From positions 1 to 64,000 of the forward strand of contig JAXLXF010000011.1 of assembly GCA_046328125.1 (NCBI GenBank): a stretch of 64,000 nt of DNA, in the 5' to 3' direction. The translations under genes and the position numbers were made by a program. Below, in pieces: positions 50,081-58,243 of the stretch (position 1 is the stretch's first letter; each line of letters opens with the position of its first letter). This DNA comes from JADZEM01 sp046328125 (GTDB taxonomy: Bacteria; Chloroflexota; UBA6077; JACCZL01). The notes below the pieces were generated by a model. That model searched no databases and had not been told where the DNA came from. It saw only the letters and a list, made by a program, of their open reading frames with translations.

Positions 50081-51982
50081 TTAGCGCGGGCAGACCTGAA
50101 CCTCGTACGAACGGGCCGGCTCCAGGCTCAACGGTAGCCCGCTCGCCAGCTGCTCCCCGCTGAGCTCGGTCGTGGCGCCGTCTGGCAGCGAGACGGCGTA
50201 CCGCGCATTTGGCTTCACCGTCCACCACTCCTGCCACTGGTTCAGCCGGGGGTAGTCCTCCGGCAGCCCGAGGTACTGCTGGTGGCGGGGCGTGTCCAGC
50301 AGCAGACGACCGCTCCACGCCTGCTGTGTGTGCAGGTGCAGCTGCAGGCAGCGGCCGTCCACGGCGGCGCCCAGGCTGGTGGCGGCCGGCCACGGCTCCA
50401 GGCGGGCGCCCTGGGTCAGCCAGCGTCCGTACAGCATCGCGGTCCGCACGAAGTTGCCGTCGATGTTCTCGTCGGTGACGGCGCCGCTCTCCTTCTGGAA
50501 CCCGAAGAAGACGCCGACCTGTTCGTCCACCCAGCGGGCGGCCAGCGGCTCGTCCAGGTACCGCAGCAGGTAGAGCGCGCTCTCCAGCGAGTCGGCGTAG
50601 CCGTCCATGTCGCCGTTCTCCCACTTGAGGAAACGGACGCCCGCTGTCGCGCGGAGGGTGTCCCGCGTCGCCTGCTCGTAGCGTGCGGCGCGGTTCACGC
50701 CATCGTCGTCGGAGGCGCCGGCGCGAAGCAGGCTGGCCTGGTCCAGGTATGCCTGCCCGAGATAGCCCCAGTTGTCGTTCAGGGTGCGGTCACTGGGGCG
50801 CCCGCTCGGGTAGCGGATGCCGTCGAACCAGAGACCGGCTGGCGAGCGGCCGGACGCGAGCAGCTTGTCTAGCATCCGGTTGACCGCCGCGCGGTGCACC
50901 GCCAGCTCCGGCAGGTTGCGCTGGGCTTCGACGCGCTCCCACTCGATCAGGCCAGACACGATCTCGTCGCCGTGATCGCCAAGATGCAGGGTGGACTCGT
51001 CGATCGGGGTGCCGTTCATGAAGTCCCAGTGCTCCGGCGGGATGTCGCCGGTGTGGGGCAGGACGTCGTCCAGGTAGACGGCCGCGATTCGCCGCCCCAT
51101 CTCGAACGCGCGAGGATCGTCGTGCTGATAGGAGAGCCGCGCGAGCACCTGGAGGGCGCTGCCGTTCACCTCGGCGGCGTCTGACGGGATCGAGCCGCGC
51201 GGGGTTGGGACGGCAGCCGACACGAGCACGGACTCCATCACTTCCTGCATCCGCCCCAGCCAGGGGTCCGGCCCGAGCAGCTCCACGAGCGGCAGCAGGC
51301 CGTCTTTGGCGTACTCGACGTCGGCCAGCATCTGATCGGCTGGCTGGCGCGGGCGAAGCATCAGGCCGTCCAGCATCACGTCCCGCGGGAGTCCTTGCCC
51401 GAGGCGTCGCTCGGCGGCCAGGGCGTCCAGGATCTCGGGGTAGCGGTCGGCCACCAGATAGCGGGTGGCGATAGCGAGGAACGGATACAGGTCCGCGCCG
51501 ACGTCGCCGTAGCTAAAGTAGCGGTCCTTGGCGCTCAGAGTGTGGGGGAAGAGGCCGCTCGGGGCGTCGCGGTGGTCGAGCCAGCGGACGGTGACCCAGG
51601 TGGCGCGGTTGAACGCCTCGGTGCTCAGGACGGCGTTCAGACGGGCGACGCCAACGACGTCGCCGGCGGCCTGGAGCCGCTCGCGCTCTTCGAGCACGCT
51701 CTTGCGTGTCCGGGTCGCCTGTGGGATGACCGCGCCAGTCGGGTCGTTGGCGTACTCGTCCAGGTTCGCGGCGCGCTCAGCCTGCGCGACGTAATGGGGA
51801 TTGGGCCAGGCGCTGTCGTTGTCGTTGCCGTTGTCAACCCGGTTCGTGAACGGTGGGTCGTCTCGGAAGGTGGTCGCCGATGGTGTCGGCGACCAGAAGC
51901 GCCAGACGTAGCCGGTCAGCAGCGCGAACAGCCCCACCACGCCGACCATGCGGAGCACCAGACCGGGGATCACAAACGGCAT
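50081..51982 (-). CDS. Membrane-anchored toroid-like protein of unknown function
   Basis: A 633-residue protein not assigned to a family. One N-terminal membrane segment (about 6-28, GLVLRMVGVVGLFALLTGYV) is followed by a large outside domain. Helix pairs with many Trp, Tyr, Asp and Glu (YFSYGDVGADLYPFLAIAT; NDNWGYLGQAYLDQASLL; GDMDGYADSLESALYLLRYL) look like an alpha/alpha toroid, the fold of many polysaccharide lyases and six-hairpin glycosidases. The last 110 residues look like a beta domain (CLQLHLHTQQAWSGRLLLDT). A role on polysaccharides at the cell surface is a guess from fold style. AGGA lies 8 nt before the ATG. Confidence 0.6.
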   Translation of the reverse strand: MPFVIPGLVLRMVGVVGLFALLTGYVWRFWSPTPSATTFRDDPPFTNRVDNGNDNDSAWPNPHYVAQAERAANLDEYANDPTGAVIPQATRTRKSVLEERERLQAAGDVVGVARLNAVLSTEAFNRATWVTVRWLDHRDAPSGLFPHTLSAKDRYFSYGDVGADLYPFLAIATRYLVADRYPEILDALAAERRLGQGLPRDVMLDGLMLRPRQPADQMLADVEYAKDGLLPLVELLGPDPWLGRMQEVMESVLVSAAVPTPRGSIPSDAAEVNGSALQVLARLSYQHDDPRAFEMGRRIAAVYLDDVLPHTGDIPPEHWDFMNGTPIDESTLHLGDHGDEIVSGLIEWERVEAQRNLPELAVHRAAVNRMLDKLLASGRSPAGLWFDGIRYPSGRPSDRTLNDNWGYLGQAYLDQASLLRAGASDDDGVNRAARYEQATRDTLRATAGVRFLKWENGDMDGYADSLESALYLLRYLDEPLAARWVDEQVGVFFGFQKESGAVTDENIDGNFVRTAMLYGRWLTQGARLEPWPAATSLGAAVDGRCLQLHLHTQQAWSGRLLLDTPRHQQYLGLPEDYPRLNQWQEWWTVKPNARYAVSLPDGATTELSGEQLASGLPLSLEPARSYEVQVCPR

Positions 51983-52155
51983 CCGTACATCCTGTCCAGA
52001 CTCCTCGTTCAGGAGGGCAGCCTGAGGCTGACCCTACCACATGCGCCTGCAACAGGCCGAGCATTTTCGGCGGCTCGTTTACAGGCACGGCGCAGCGCCC
52101 AGCTAGACATGGCCGACCGTCCGTGCACCTTTCGTGCCACCGGTGGACAGACGCA

Positions 52156-52187
52156 AGCCCCCGTTCCACGCTCATGGAGCGGGGGCT
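52156..52187 (-). terminator. Terminator hairpin of the MFS gene
   Basis: AGCCCCCGTTCCA pairs with TGGAGCGGGGGCT (13 bp, one G/T pair, 6-nt loop) 37 nt beyond the MFS stop codon. No strong U tract is seen. Confidence 0.55.
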
Positions 52188-52223
52188 CTGGAGATTCGGC
52201 GCGAGGCGCGGTACCTGGTGGAG

Positions 52224-53531
52224 TCAGGAGGCCGGGGCGGCGGCCGGCGCGGCGACCGGCAGCGGGGTGGCGGTGCCGGCTGAGGGGCGCCCGATCCGCA
52301 GCACGATGGTCGCCGCCACCAGGCAGAGGAAACCGCTCGTCATGAAGGCCAGCTCGTAATTGCCGAACCAGCTGTGCATCGCGCCAGCCGCGAACGCGAT
52401 CCCCGCTGCGCCGAGCTGGTGCGCCGCCGAGATCCAACCGAACACCACGCCCACCCGCTCGCGCCCGAACCGGTCCGCCGTCAGGCGGATCGTCGGCGGG
52501 ACGGTGGCGACCCAGTCCAGGCCGTAGAACACCACGAACAGTGCCAGCCCGAAGTACCCGGTCCCGTAGGCGTACGGCAGGAAGATCAGCGACAGGCCGC
52601 GCAAGCCGTAGTACCAGAGCAGCAGCTTGCGACTGTCGAAGCGGTCCGAGAGCCAGCCGGAGACCATCGTGCCGATCAGGTCGAAAATGCCGATGGCGGC
52701 GAGCATGCTGGCGGCGGTCACCTCGGGGATGCCGTGCTCCATCGAGGCCGGAATCAGGTGGGTGCCGATCAGGCCGTTGGTGCTCGCGCCGCAGACCGCG
52801 AAACTGCCAGCCAGCAGCCAGAAGTCGCGCGAGCGGAACGAGGAGGTCAGGGTGCTCATGGTGGTGCGGAACGGGACCGGGCCGGGTGGCGTCGGGGCTG
52901 GGCCGGATCGCTCGTCCTCGCCGTACGGGCGCAAACCAAGCTCACTCGGGCGCCCGCGCAGCAGCAGCGCGACGACCGGGACCATCACCAGTGCGATGCC
53001 GGCGACCAGCAGCGAGGCGGCCCGCCAGTTCAGGTTGACCGCCAGCGAGGCGAGGACCGGCAGGAACACCAGCTGGCCAGTAGCGCTGCTGGCGGTCAAC
53101 AGGCCGGTTACCAGCCCGCGCCGCTCGCTGAACCAGCGGTTCGCGACCATCGCCGCGAGGCCGCCGGCCATCGCACCCGAGCCGATCCCGGCCAGGACGC
53201 CCCAGAGCGCGACGAGCTGCCAGGAAGTCTGCATCAGCGGTGTGAGTCCGACCGCGATTGCCAGCAGTGTCAGCGCGAGGACCACCATCCGCTGCATCCC
53301 GAAGCGGTCCATCAGCGCTGCCGCGAACGGCCCACAGAGGCCGAACAGCAGCAGATTGAGCGAGACCGCCAGCGAGATCGTGGCGCGGTCCCAGCCAAAC
53401 TCCTCCTCCAGCGGTACGATCAGGATGCCCGGCACCGACCGAACGCCTGCTGAGGTCAGCAGGATCAGGAACGTGACGCCCATGACGATCCAGGCGTAAT
53501 GCAGACGGTTTCGAACCAGCGGCTCGATCAC
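52224..53531 (-). CDS. MFS transporter (monocarboxylate/oxalate-type)
   Basis: A 435-residue major facilitator with about 12 membrane helices and a central loop near 195-225 (GRPSELGLRPYGEDERSG). The opening LHYAWIVMGVTFLILLTSAGVRS and the conserved LMDRFGMQR (loop 2-3) fit the OFA/MCT branch, which carries small carboxylates. The GTG at 53531 has GAGGAG 8 nt upstream. It lies 98 nt downstream of the HxlR regulator gene on the same strand, so it may be its regulatory target or in its operon. Substrate unknown. Confidence 0.9.
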   Translation of the reverse strand: MIEPLVRNRLHYAWIVMGVTFLILLTSAGVRSVPGILIVPLEEEFGWDRATISLAVSLNLLLFGLCGPFAAALMDRFGMQRMVVLALTLLAIAVGLTPLMQTSWQLVALWGVLAGIGSGAMAGGLAAMVANRWFSERRGLVTGLLTASSATGQLVFLPVLASLAVNLNWRAASLLVAGIALVMVPVVALLLRGRPSELGLRPYGEDERSGPAPTPPGPVPFRTTMSTLTSSFRSRDFWLLAGSFAVCGASTNGLIGTHLIPASMEHGIPEVTAASMLAAIGIFDLIGTMVSGWLSDRFDSRKLLLWYYGLRGLSLIFLPYAYGTGYFGLALFVVFYGLDWVATVPPTIRLTADRFGRERVGVVFGWISAAHQLGAAGIAFAAGAMHSWFGNYELAFMTSGFLCLVAATIVLRIGRPSAGTATPLPVAAPAAAPAS

Positions 53532-53599
53532 AGCGGCAACTCCTCGACTCCAAACTGATCTCTCATAGTTGTCAGGGGGGTTTCCGAGGCCGACGACGT

Positions 53600-53700
53600 C
53601 CTGGGAGCGCGGCCATTCCTTCGCTGCGCTCAGGACAGGCTCTGGCCGCTTCGTCGTCGCACCGGGGCGGCCAGGATCGGGGAGGCCACGCTCCCTGGGG
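53600..53700. repeat. Degenerate family E repeat overlapping a CDS end
   Basis: CTGGGAGCGCGGCCATTCC and GCGGCCAGGATC...CACGCTCCCTGGG are diverged arms of the family E repeat, with extra sequence in the spacer. The right half encodes the last 20 or so residues of the HxlR protein. Confidence 0.6.
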
Positions 53701-54205
53701 GCGCATCCGCGCGCTCCCTGGCTGCCGCCGCGAGCTCGTAGCGCCGCCGGGCGCGCGCGCTGGCGACCGGGCCGGCCGTGAACCTGACGCGCAGCTCTTC
53801 GATTGGGCGGCCGGTCTCACGATCTACGAAGACCGGCTCGATCTCGCGTCCGCTCTCCTCCTCGACCAGCGTCAGGCTGCGTGCTTCGGGCGGGGTGTGT
53901 CGGTACTCCCAGGCGTACAGCGCCAGGATCACCGGGCGGAAGTCACGTCCGCGCTCGGTCAGCACGTACTCGTAACGCGGCGGGTGCTCGCTGTATGCCC
54001 GCCGCTCCAAAAGGCCAGCCTCGACCAGCGACCTGAGCCGGCGGGTCAGCATGGTCGGGGCGATCCTGAGGCTCTTCTCCAGCTCGTCGAAGCGGGTGAA
54101 CCCGTCGAAGACGTCGCGCAGGATCAGCACGCTCCACCAGTCCCCGACCGGGTCGAGGCCGCGCGCGATGGGACACTCGGAGGTTTTGAAGGAGAGACGC
54201 TGCAT
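53630..54205 (-). CDS. HxlR family transcriptional regulator
   Basis: A winged-helix regulator of 191 residues. The family core is in residues 1-110: CPIARGLDPVGDWWSVLILRD, FTRFDELEKSLRIAPTMLTRRLRSL and the wing RRAYSEHPPRYEYVLTERGRDF. The Cys near residue 11 is where thiol-sensing members (YodB type) have their redox Cys, so thiol or quinone sensing is possible. A tail of about 80 residues is unusual, and its end is encoded by an inverted-repeat element, so the stop codon has probably moved. The ATG at 54205 has AGGA 7 nt upstream. A matching operator lies 26 bp upstream. Confidence 0.9.
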   Translation of the reverse strand: MQRLSFKTSECPIARGLDPVGDWWSVLILRDVFDGFTRFDELEKSLRIAPTMLTRRLRSLVEAGLLERRAYSEHPPRYEYVLTERGRDFRPVILALYAWEYRHTPPEARSLTLVEEESGREIEPVFVDRETGRPIEELRVRFTAGPVASARARRRYELAAAARERADAPPGSVASPILAAPVRRRSGQSLS

Positions 54206-54230
54206 CAAAGATCCTGTCGAGGAGGATGAC

Positions 54231-54246
54231 TACTATCATAATAGTT
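54231..54246. promoter_or_regulatory. Probable HxlR operator (TACTAT-N4-ATAGTT)
   Basis: TACTATCATAATAGTT is an inverted repeat with 5 of 6 arm positions matching and a 4-nt centre, 26 bp before the HxlR start. It is similar to the TACTA...TAGTA boxes bound by YodB/CatR-type HxlR regulators, so autoregulation is likely. A TATGAT -10-like hexamer on the minus strand overlaps it. Confidence 0.6.
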
Positions 54247-54390
54247 TCCGTGGATTGAAATCCACGTCTACCGTTGGTGCGTGGCTACGCCACGCCAGTC
54301 CTGGGCAGATTCGTGACGATGATCTCCCGTGCCCGTTCACCCCGTCGCGTAGCGACGGTGCGAAGGTAGACGTGGGTTTCAACCCACGGA
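54247..54390. repeat. REPIN-like element (family F) in a divergent gap
   Basis: TCCGTGGATTGAAATCCACG...TCTACC and GGTAGACGTGGGTTTCAACC...CACGGA form 26-nt arms with two mismatches; the spacer holds further small palindromes (GTGGCTACGCCAC; CGTCGCGTAGCGACG). It lies between the divergent HxlR and phosphoglucomutase genes. Confidence 0.8.
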
Positions 54391-54461
54391 CCGGGCCGGC
54401 TGGCGCGCTGGGCCGAGCATGGCGGCCGGCGACCGACGGTGACGGCGGTCTCGGGATGGTG

Positions 54462-54469
54462 TATAGAAT
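54462..54469 (+). promoter_or_regulatory. -10 box of pgm
   Basis: TATAGAAT, about 40 nt before the pgm ATG, with a GGAGGGG ribosome site in the leader. No clear -35 box is seen. Confidence 0.45.
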
Positions 54470-54508
54470 CGGCAGCAGATCCTCGTGGCTCGCAAGCGGA
54501 GGGGCGCC

Positions 54509-56152
54509 ATGTCTGTCAACCCTGGAGCCGGCCGCCCGGCCGACCCGGCGCAGCTCGTAGACGTCGAGAAGCTCATCCGCGCCTACTACGAGACTCGGCC
54601 CGATCCGTCCGTGCCGAGCCAGCGGGTGGCGTTCGGCACGTCCGGGCATCGCGGCTCGGCGTTTCACGCGGCGTTCAACGAGGCCCACATCGTCGCCACC
54701 ACTGCTGCGATCTGCAGCTACCGCGAGAAGATGGGCTACGACGGTCCGCTGTTCATGGGCAAGGACACCCACGCCCTCTCCGAGCCGGCCCTGCGCAGCG
54801 CCCTGGAGGTGCTGGTGGCGGCCGGCGTGGACGTGCGGATCGACGCCGAGGGCCGCGACGTCCCGACCCCGGCCATCTCGCACGCGATCCTGGTCGCCAA
54901 CCGGGGCCGGCAGGACCACCTGGCGGACGGCATCGTCATCACGCCGTCGCACAACCCGCCGGAGGACGGCGGCTTCAAGTACAACCCGCCCAACGGCGGC
55001 CCGGCCGACACCGACGCGACCGGCTGGATTCAGGCCGAGGCGAACCGGCTGCTGGAGAGTGGCTGGGACACGGTCAAGCGGGTGCCGTACGAGCGCGCCC
55101 GCCAGGCGCCGAACGTCCGACCGTACGACTTCCTGGGCATCTACGTCCGCGATCTGACCGACGTGATCGACGTGGACGCGGTGCGCGCGGCCGGTCTGAA
55201 GATCGGGGTCGATCCGCTGGGCGGGGCGAGCGTGCTCTACTGGGAAGCGATCGCCGAGCAGTTCGGCCTCGACCTGACGGTGGTGAACACCTCGACCGAC
55301 CCGACGTTCCGCTTCATGACGCTGGACTGGGACGGCAAGATCAGAATGGACCCGTCCTCGCCGTACGCGATGGCCGGGCTGATCGGCCTCAAGGACCGCT
55401 TCGACCTGGCCGTCGCCAACGACGCCGACGCCGACCGCCACGGCATCGTGACGCGCGGGGCCGGCCTGATGAACCCGAACCACTTCCTGTCGGCGGCGAT
55501 CTCCTACCTGTACCGGCACCGCCCGAACTGGCCGGCCGACGCCGCCATCGGCAAGACGCTGGTCAGCAGCAGCATGATCGACCGGGTCGGTGCGGACCTC
55601 GGGCGGACGGTCGTGGAGGTGCCGGTCGGCTTCAAGTGGTTCGTGCCGGGCCTGCTGGACGGCTCGCTGGCGTTCGGCGGCGAGGAGAGCGCGGGGGCGT
55701 CCTTCCTGCGGCACGGCGGCGGCCCCTGGACGACCGACAAGGACGGCCCGATCCTCTGCCTGCTGGCCGCCGAGCTGACCGGCCGTCTCGGGCGCGACCC
55801 CGGCGAGGTGTACCAGGGGCTGACCGAGCGGTTCGGCGCTCCGATCTACCAGCGGGTGGACGCGCCGGCCACGGCGGAGCAGAAGGCGATCCTGAGCAAG
55901 CTCTCGCCCAGCGACGTGACCAGCACCACGTTGGCCGGCGAGTCGATCGAGGCGGTGCTGACTCGCGCGCCCGGCAACGACGCGCCGATCGGCGGGCTGA
56001 AGGTGGTGACGGCGAACGGCTGGTTCGCGGCGCGGCCGTCCGGCACCGAGCAGACCTACAAGGTGTACGCCGAGAGCTTCAAGGGCGCCGATCATCTCCA
56101 GCAGGTGCTGGAGGAAGCGCAGGCACTGGTGGGGACGGCACTCGGCGGCTAG
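54509..56152 (+). CDS. pgm: Alpha-D-glucose phosphate-specific phosphoglucomutase
   Basis: A 547-residue phosphoglucomutase interconverting glucose 1-phosphate and glucose 6-phosphate, the length usual for the bacterial Pgm type. The phospho-Ser is Ser147 in ITPSHNPPEDGG; the magnesium loop is D305/D307/D309 in NDADADRHG; the sugar-binding loop is FGGEESAGASF; the phosphate loop RPSGTEQTYKVYAESF. All key residues are present. The ATG at 54509 was chosen for GGAGGGG just upstream; a GTG 24 nt earlier is in frame. It stands alone with its own promoter and links sugar breakdown with glycogen or cell-wall precursors. Confidence 0.97.
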   Translation: MSVNPGAGRPADPAQLVDVEKLIRAYYETRPDPSVPSQRVAFGTSGHRGSAFHAAFNEAHIVATTAAICSYREKMGYDGPLFMGKDTHALSEPALRSALEVLVAAGVDVRIDAEGRDVPTPAISHAILVANRGRQDHLADGIVITPSHNPPEDGGFKYNPPNGGPADTDATGWIQAEANRLLESGWDTVKRVPYERARQAPNVRPYDFLGIYVRDLTDVIDVDAVRAAGLKIGVDPLGGASVLYWEAIAEQFGLDLTVVNTSTDPTFRFMTLDWDGKIRMDPSSPYAMAGLIGLKDRFDLAVANDADADRHGIVTRGAGLMNPNHFLSAAISYLYRHRPNWPADAAIGKTLVSSSMIDRVGADLGRTVVEVPVGFKWFVPGLLDGSLAFGGEESAGASFLRHGGGPWTTDKDGPILCLLAAELTGRLGRDPGEVYQGLTERFGAPIYQRVDAPATAEQKAILSKLSPSDVTSTTLAGESIEAVLTRAPGNDAPIGGLKVVTANGWFAARPSGTEQTYKVYAESFKGADHLQQVLEEAQALVGTALGG

Positions 56153-56273
56153 CGACAGACCTGGCCGTGACGGCTGCTGCTCCGCTACGCCACGGCCGGC
56201 TATCATCCAGAGCGATGGGCCACAGCGACGTGCGCTCGATCCAGGAACGCACCTTGTCTTGTGGAGACCGCTC

Positions 56274-57323
56274 GTGCCCCAGACGACCAGCCCGCTCGCC
56301 GAGACCAGCCCCGCGAACGACGATGGGTCGTCCACGCCGACGCGGCTCCGACTCGGGTTTCTGACCCGCCTCGAGACCGGCGACGACGCCGCGGATTCGT
56401 ACCGTTTCGCGCTCGACCTGTATCAGGCCGCCGAGGAGCTGGGCTACGACACCGGCTGGATCGCCCAGCACCACTTCCTGAATGGCGACGGTCGACTGCC
56501 GTCCGTTTTCCCGTTCCTGGCAGCGGCAGCCCAGCGCACGCGCCGGATCCGGCTCGGAACGGCCATCGTGATCCTGCCGATGGAAGACCCGGTCCGCGTC
56601 GCCGAGGACGCCGCTTTCGTGGACACGATCAGCGGCGGGCGGCTGGAGCTGGGGCTCGGGACGGGCGGCGACCCGCTCTCGTTCTCGGCGTTCGGCAAGG
56701 ACGTGGAGGCGCGGAGAGAGCAGTACGCCGAGGGGCTGCGGATCGTGCAGGAGGTGCTGAGCGGCCGCCCGATCAATGGCACCGACGCCGTCCTCTACCC
56801 GCCCGCGCCGACCGTCCCAGAGCGGATCTGGGAGGCGACGTTCTCCGTCGAGGGCGGCGCGAAGATCGGTCGGAACGGCAGCGGCCTGCTGCTGGCGCGG
56901 ACCTCGGCCCACGGCCACGACCCGGCCGACGTGGTGCAGGAGCCGATCGCACGCGAATACATCCACGCACTGGCGGGCAGGACGCCGCGCGTGGGGATGT
57001 CACGGACGGTGTATGCCGCCGCCGACCGCGCGACGGCAATGGCGGACATGGACCCCGGCGTCATGGCCTGGGTCAAGGTGCTGGAGAAGCGCGGCACGTT
57101 CCCGCCGGGCCTGACTCGCGACGAAGCGTACGCCCGCATCCACATCCACTTCGGGCATCCCGAGGAGGTCGCGGAGAGCGTTCGGGCGGACCGTCTGTTC
57201 ACGTACGCGACCGAGCTGATCTGCCAGGTGCAGCCCGGCGCGCCGACCAAGGCGCAGATCCTGAAGTCGCTGGAGCTGGTGGCTCGAGAGGTGGCGCCGG
57301 CGCTCGGCTGGCAGCCCGCATAG
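56274..57323 (+). CDS. LLM class flavin-dependent oxidoreductase
   Basis: A 349-residue luciferase-like monooxygenase fold protein. Visible motifs are GWIAQHHF (about 62-69), RRIRLGTAIVILPMEDPVRVAEDAA (about 90-115) and GRLELGLGTGGDP. It is of a different subgroup from the LLM protein at 12.7 kb and shorter. The GTG at 56274 has GGAG 7 nt upstream; an in-frame TTG 15 nt earlier is the alternative. It is probably single-gene, downstream of pgm by 121 nt. The substrate and whether FMN or F420 is used are not evident. Confidence 0.87.
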   Translation: MPQTTSPLAETSPANDDGSSTPTRLRLGFLTRLETGDDAADSYRFALDLYQAAEELGYDTGWIAQHHFLNGDGRLPSVFPFLAAAAQRTRRIRLGTAIVILPMEDPVRVAEDAAFVDTISGGRLELGLGTGGDPLSFSAFGKDVEARREQYAEGLRIVQEVLSGRPINGTDAVLYPPAPTVPERIWEATFSVEGGAKIGRNGSGLLLARTSAHGHDPADVVQEPIAREYIHALAGRTPRVGMSRTVYAAADRATAMADMDPGVMAWVKVLEKRGTFPPGLTRDEAYARIHIHFGHPEEVAESVRADRLFTYATELICQVQPGAPTKAQILKSLELVAREVAPALGWQPA

Positions 57324-57393
57324 CGAGTAGCGAGTGGGCGACGATCCTCTCGCTACTCGCTACTCGCTACCCGCTACCCGCTACCCGCTACTC
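57321..57393. repeat. Inverted repeat of GAGTAGC units (family G), holding both stop codons
   Basis: TAGCGAGTAGCGAGT on the left is matched by ACTCGCTACTCGCTAC and CCGCTAC units on the right. The LLM stop codon TAG is the first unit and the convergent SDR stop codon (CTA on this strand) lies in the right arm, so the repeat supplies both stops. The sister element is at 63553-63636. Confidence 0.8.
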
Positions 57394-58224
57394 CGTCCGC
57401 AGCCGCATCGCGAACAGGTCGTCCCGTGCGATCTCCTCGGCGCGCGCGGCCAGCTCCGCGATGTCGTCGCGGGTGACGTCGACGAACCGTCCGCTCAGGG
57501 CGTCGGCGCGTCCTGACGCGGCGTACACCACCGCCTCGGCGGCTCGCTCGGGGGGAACCAGGCTCTGGCCCTGCGACGCTCGCCGACGCTGGAGGTACGG
57601 CGAGGCCATCAGCTCCTCCTGCATCCGGGTCAGTACCAGCCCTGGCCGGATCGCGAACACCGAGATGCCGTGCTCGCGGACCTCGGCGGCCAGGTCGTCC
57701 GTGAAGCAGACCAGCCCGGCCTTGCTGCTGCCGTAGGCCGACATGTTGGGCGCGGTGTTGAACGCCGCGACGGCCACGATGTTGACGATCCGTCCTGCCT
57801 GCCGCGCGATCATGCCGGGCAGGACGGCCCGCGTGCAGAGGTACGGCCCGCGCAGGTTCACCTCGACGGTGCGCCACCAGGCGTCCGGATCGACCTCCCA
57901 GGCCGGCCCGACCGGCGTGGCGACGGCGGCGTTGTTGACGAGCAGGTCGATCGGTCCGAGCTCGCGCGCCGTCTGCGCGACGGCTGCTTCCACGGCCGTG
58001 CGGTCCGTGACGTCGGCGACGAGGGCGACCGCGCGCCCGCCGGCCCCCTCGATCCGTGTCACAGTCTCGGCCAGCTCGTCCTCGGAGCGGGCCAGCACCG
58101 CCACCGACATGCCGGCCGCCGCCAGCGCCTCCGCGATGCTCCGCCCGATCCCACGCCCGCCGCCGGTGACCAGTCCGACCTGCCCGCGCAATGGATGTAT
58201 CGCGGTCGCCTCGTCTGCGCTCAT
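57388..58224 (-). CDS. SDR family NAD(P)-dependent oxidoreductase
   Basis: A 278-residue short-chain dehydrogenase. TGGGRGIG (about 20-27) is the cofactor motif, NNAAVA replaces NNAG, and the active site is Ser near IVAVAAFN with Tyr-Lys in AYGSSKAG. LARSED after strand 2 suggests an NADP preference. GGAGG lies 9 nt before the ATG. It lies 19 nt beyond the stop of the TPR-CHAT gene on the same strand, so the two may be co-transcribed. Its substrate is unknown. Confidence 0.9.
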   Translation of the reverse strand: MSADEATAIHPLRGQVGLVTGGGRGIGRSIAEALAAAGMSVAVLARSEDELAETVTRIEGAGGRAVALVADVTDRTAVEAAVAQTARELGPIDLLVNNAAVATPVGPAWEVDPDAWWRTVEVNLRGPYLCTRAVLPGMIARQAGRIVNIVAVAAFNTAPNMSAYGSSKAGLVCFTDDLAAEVREHGISVFAIRPGLVLTRMQEELMASPYLQRRRASQGQSLVPPERAAEAVVYAASGRADALSGRFVDVTRDDIAELAARAEEIARDDLFAMRLRTE

Positions 58225-58243
58225 CTCCGATGCCTCCCGGCGG

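Noticed and set aside
54236..56335. A 699-codon minus-strand frame and a 641-codon plus-strand frame over pgm
   Set aside because: Both are shadows; Pgm has all catalytic motifs in the accepted frame.
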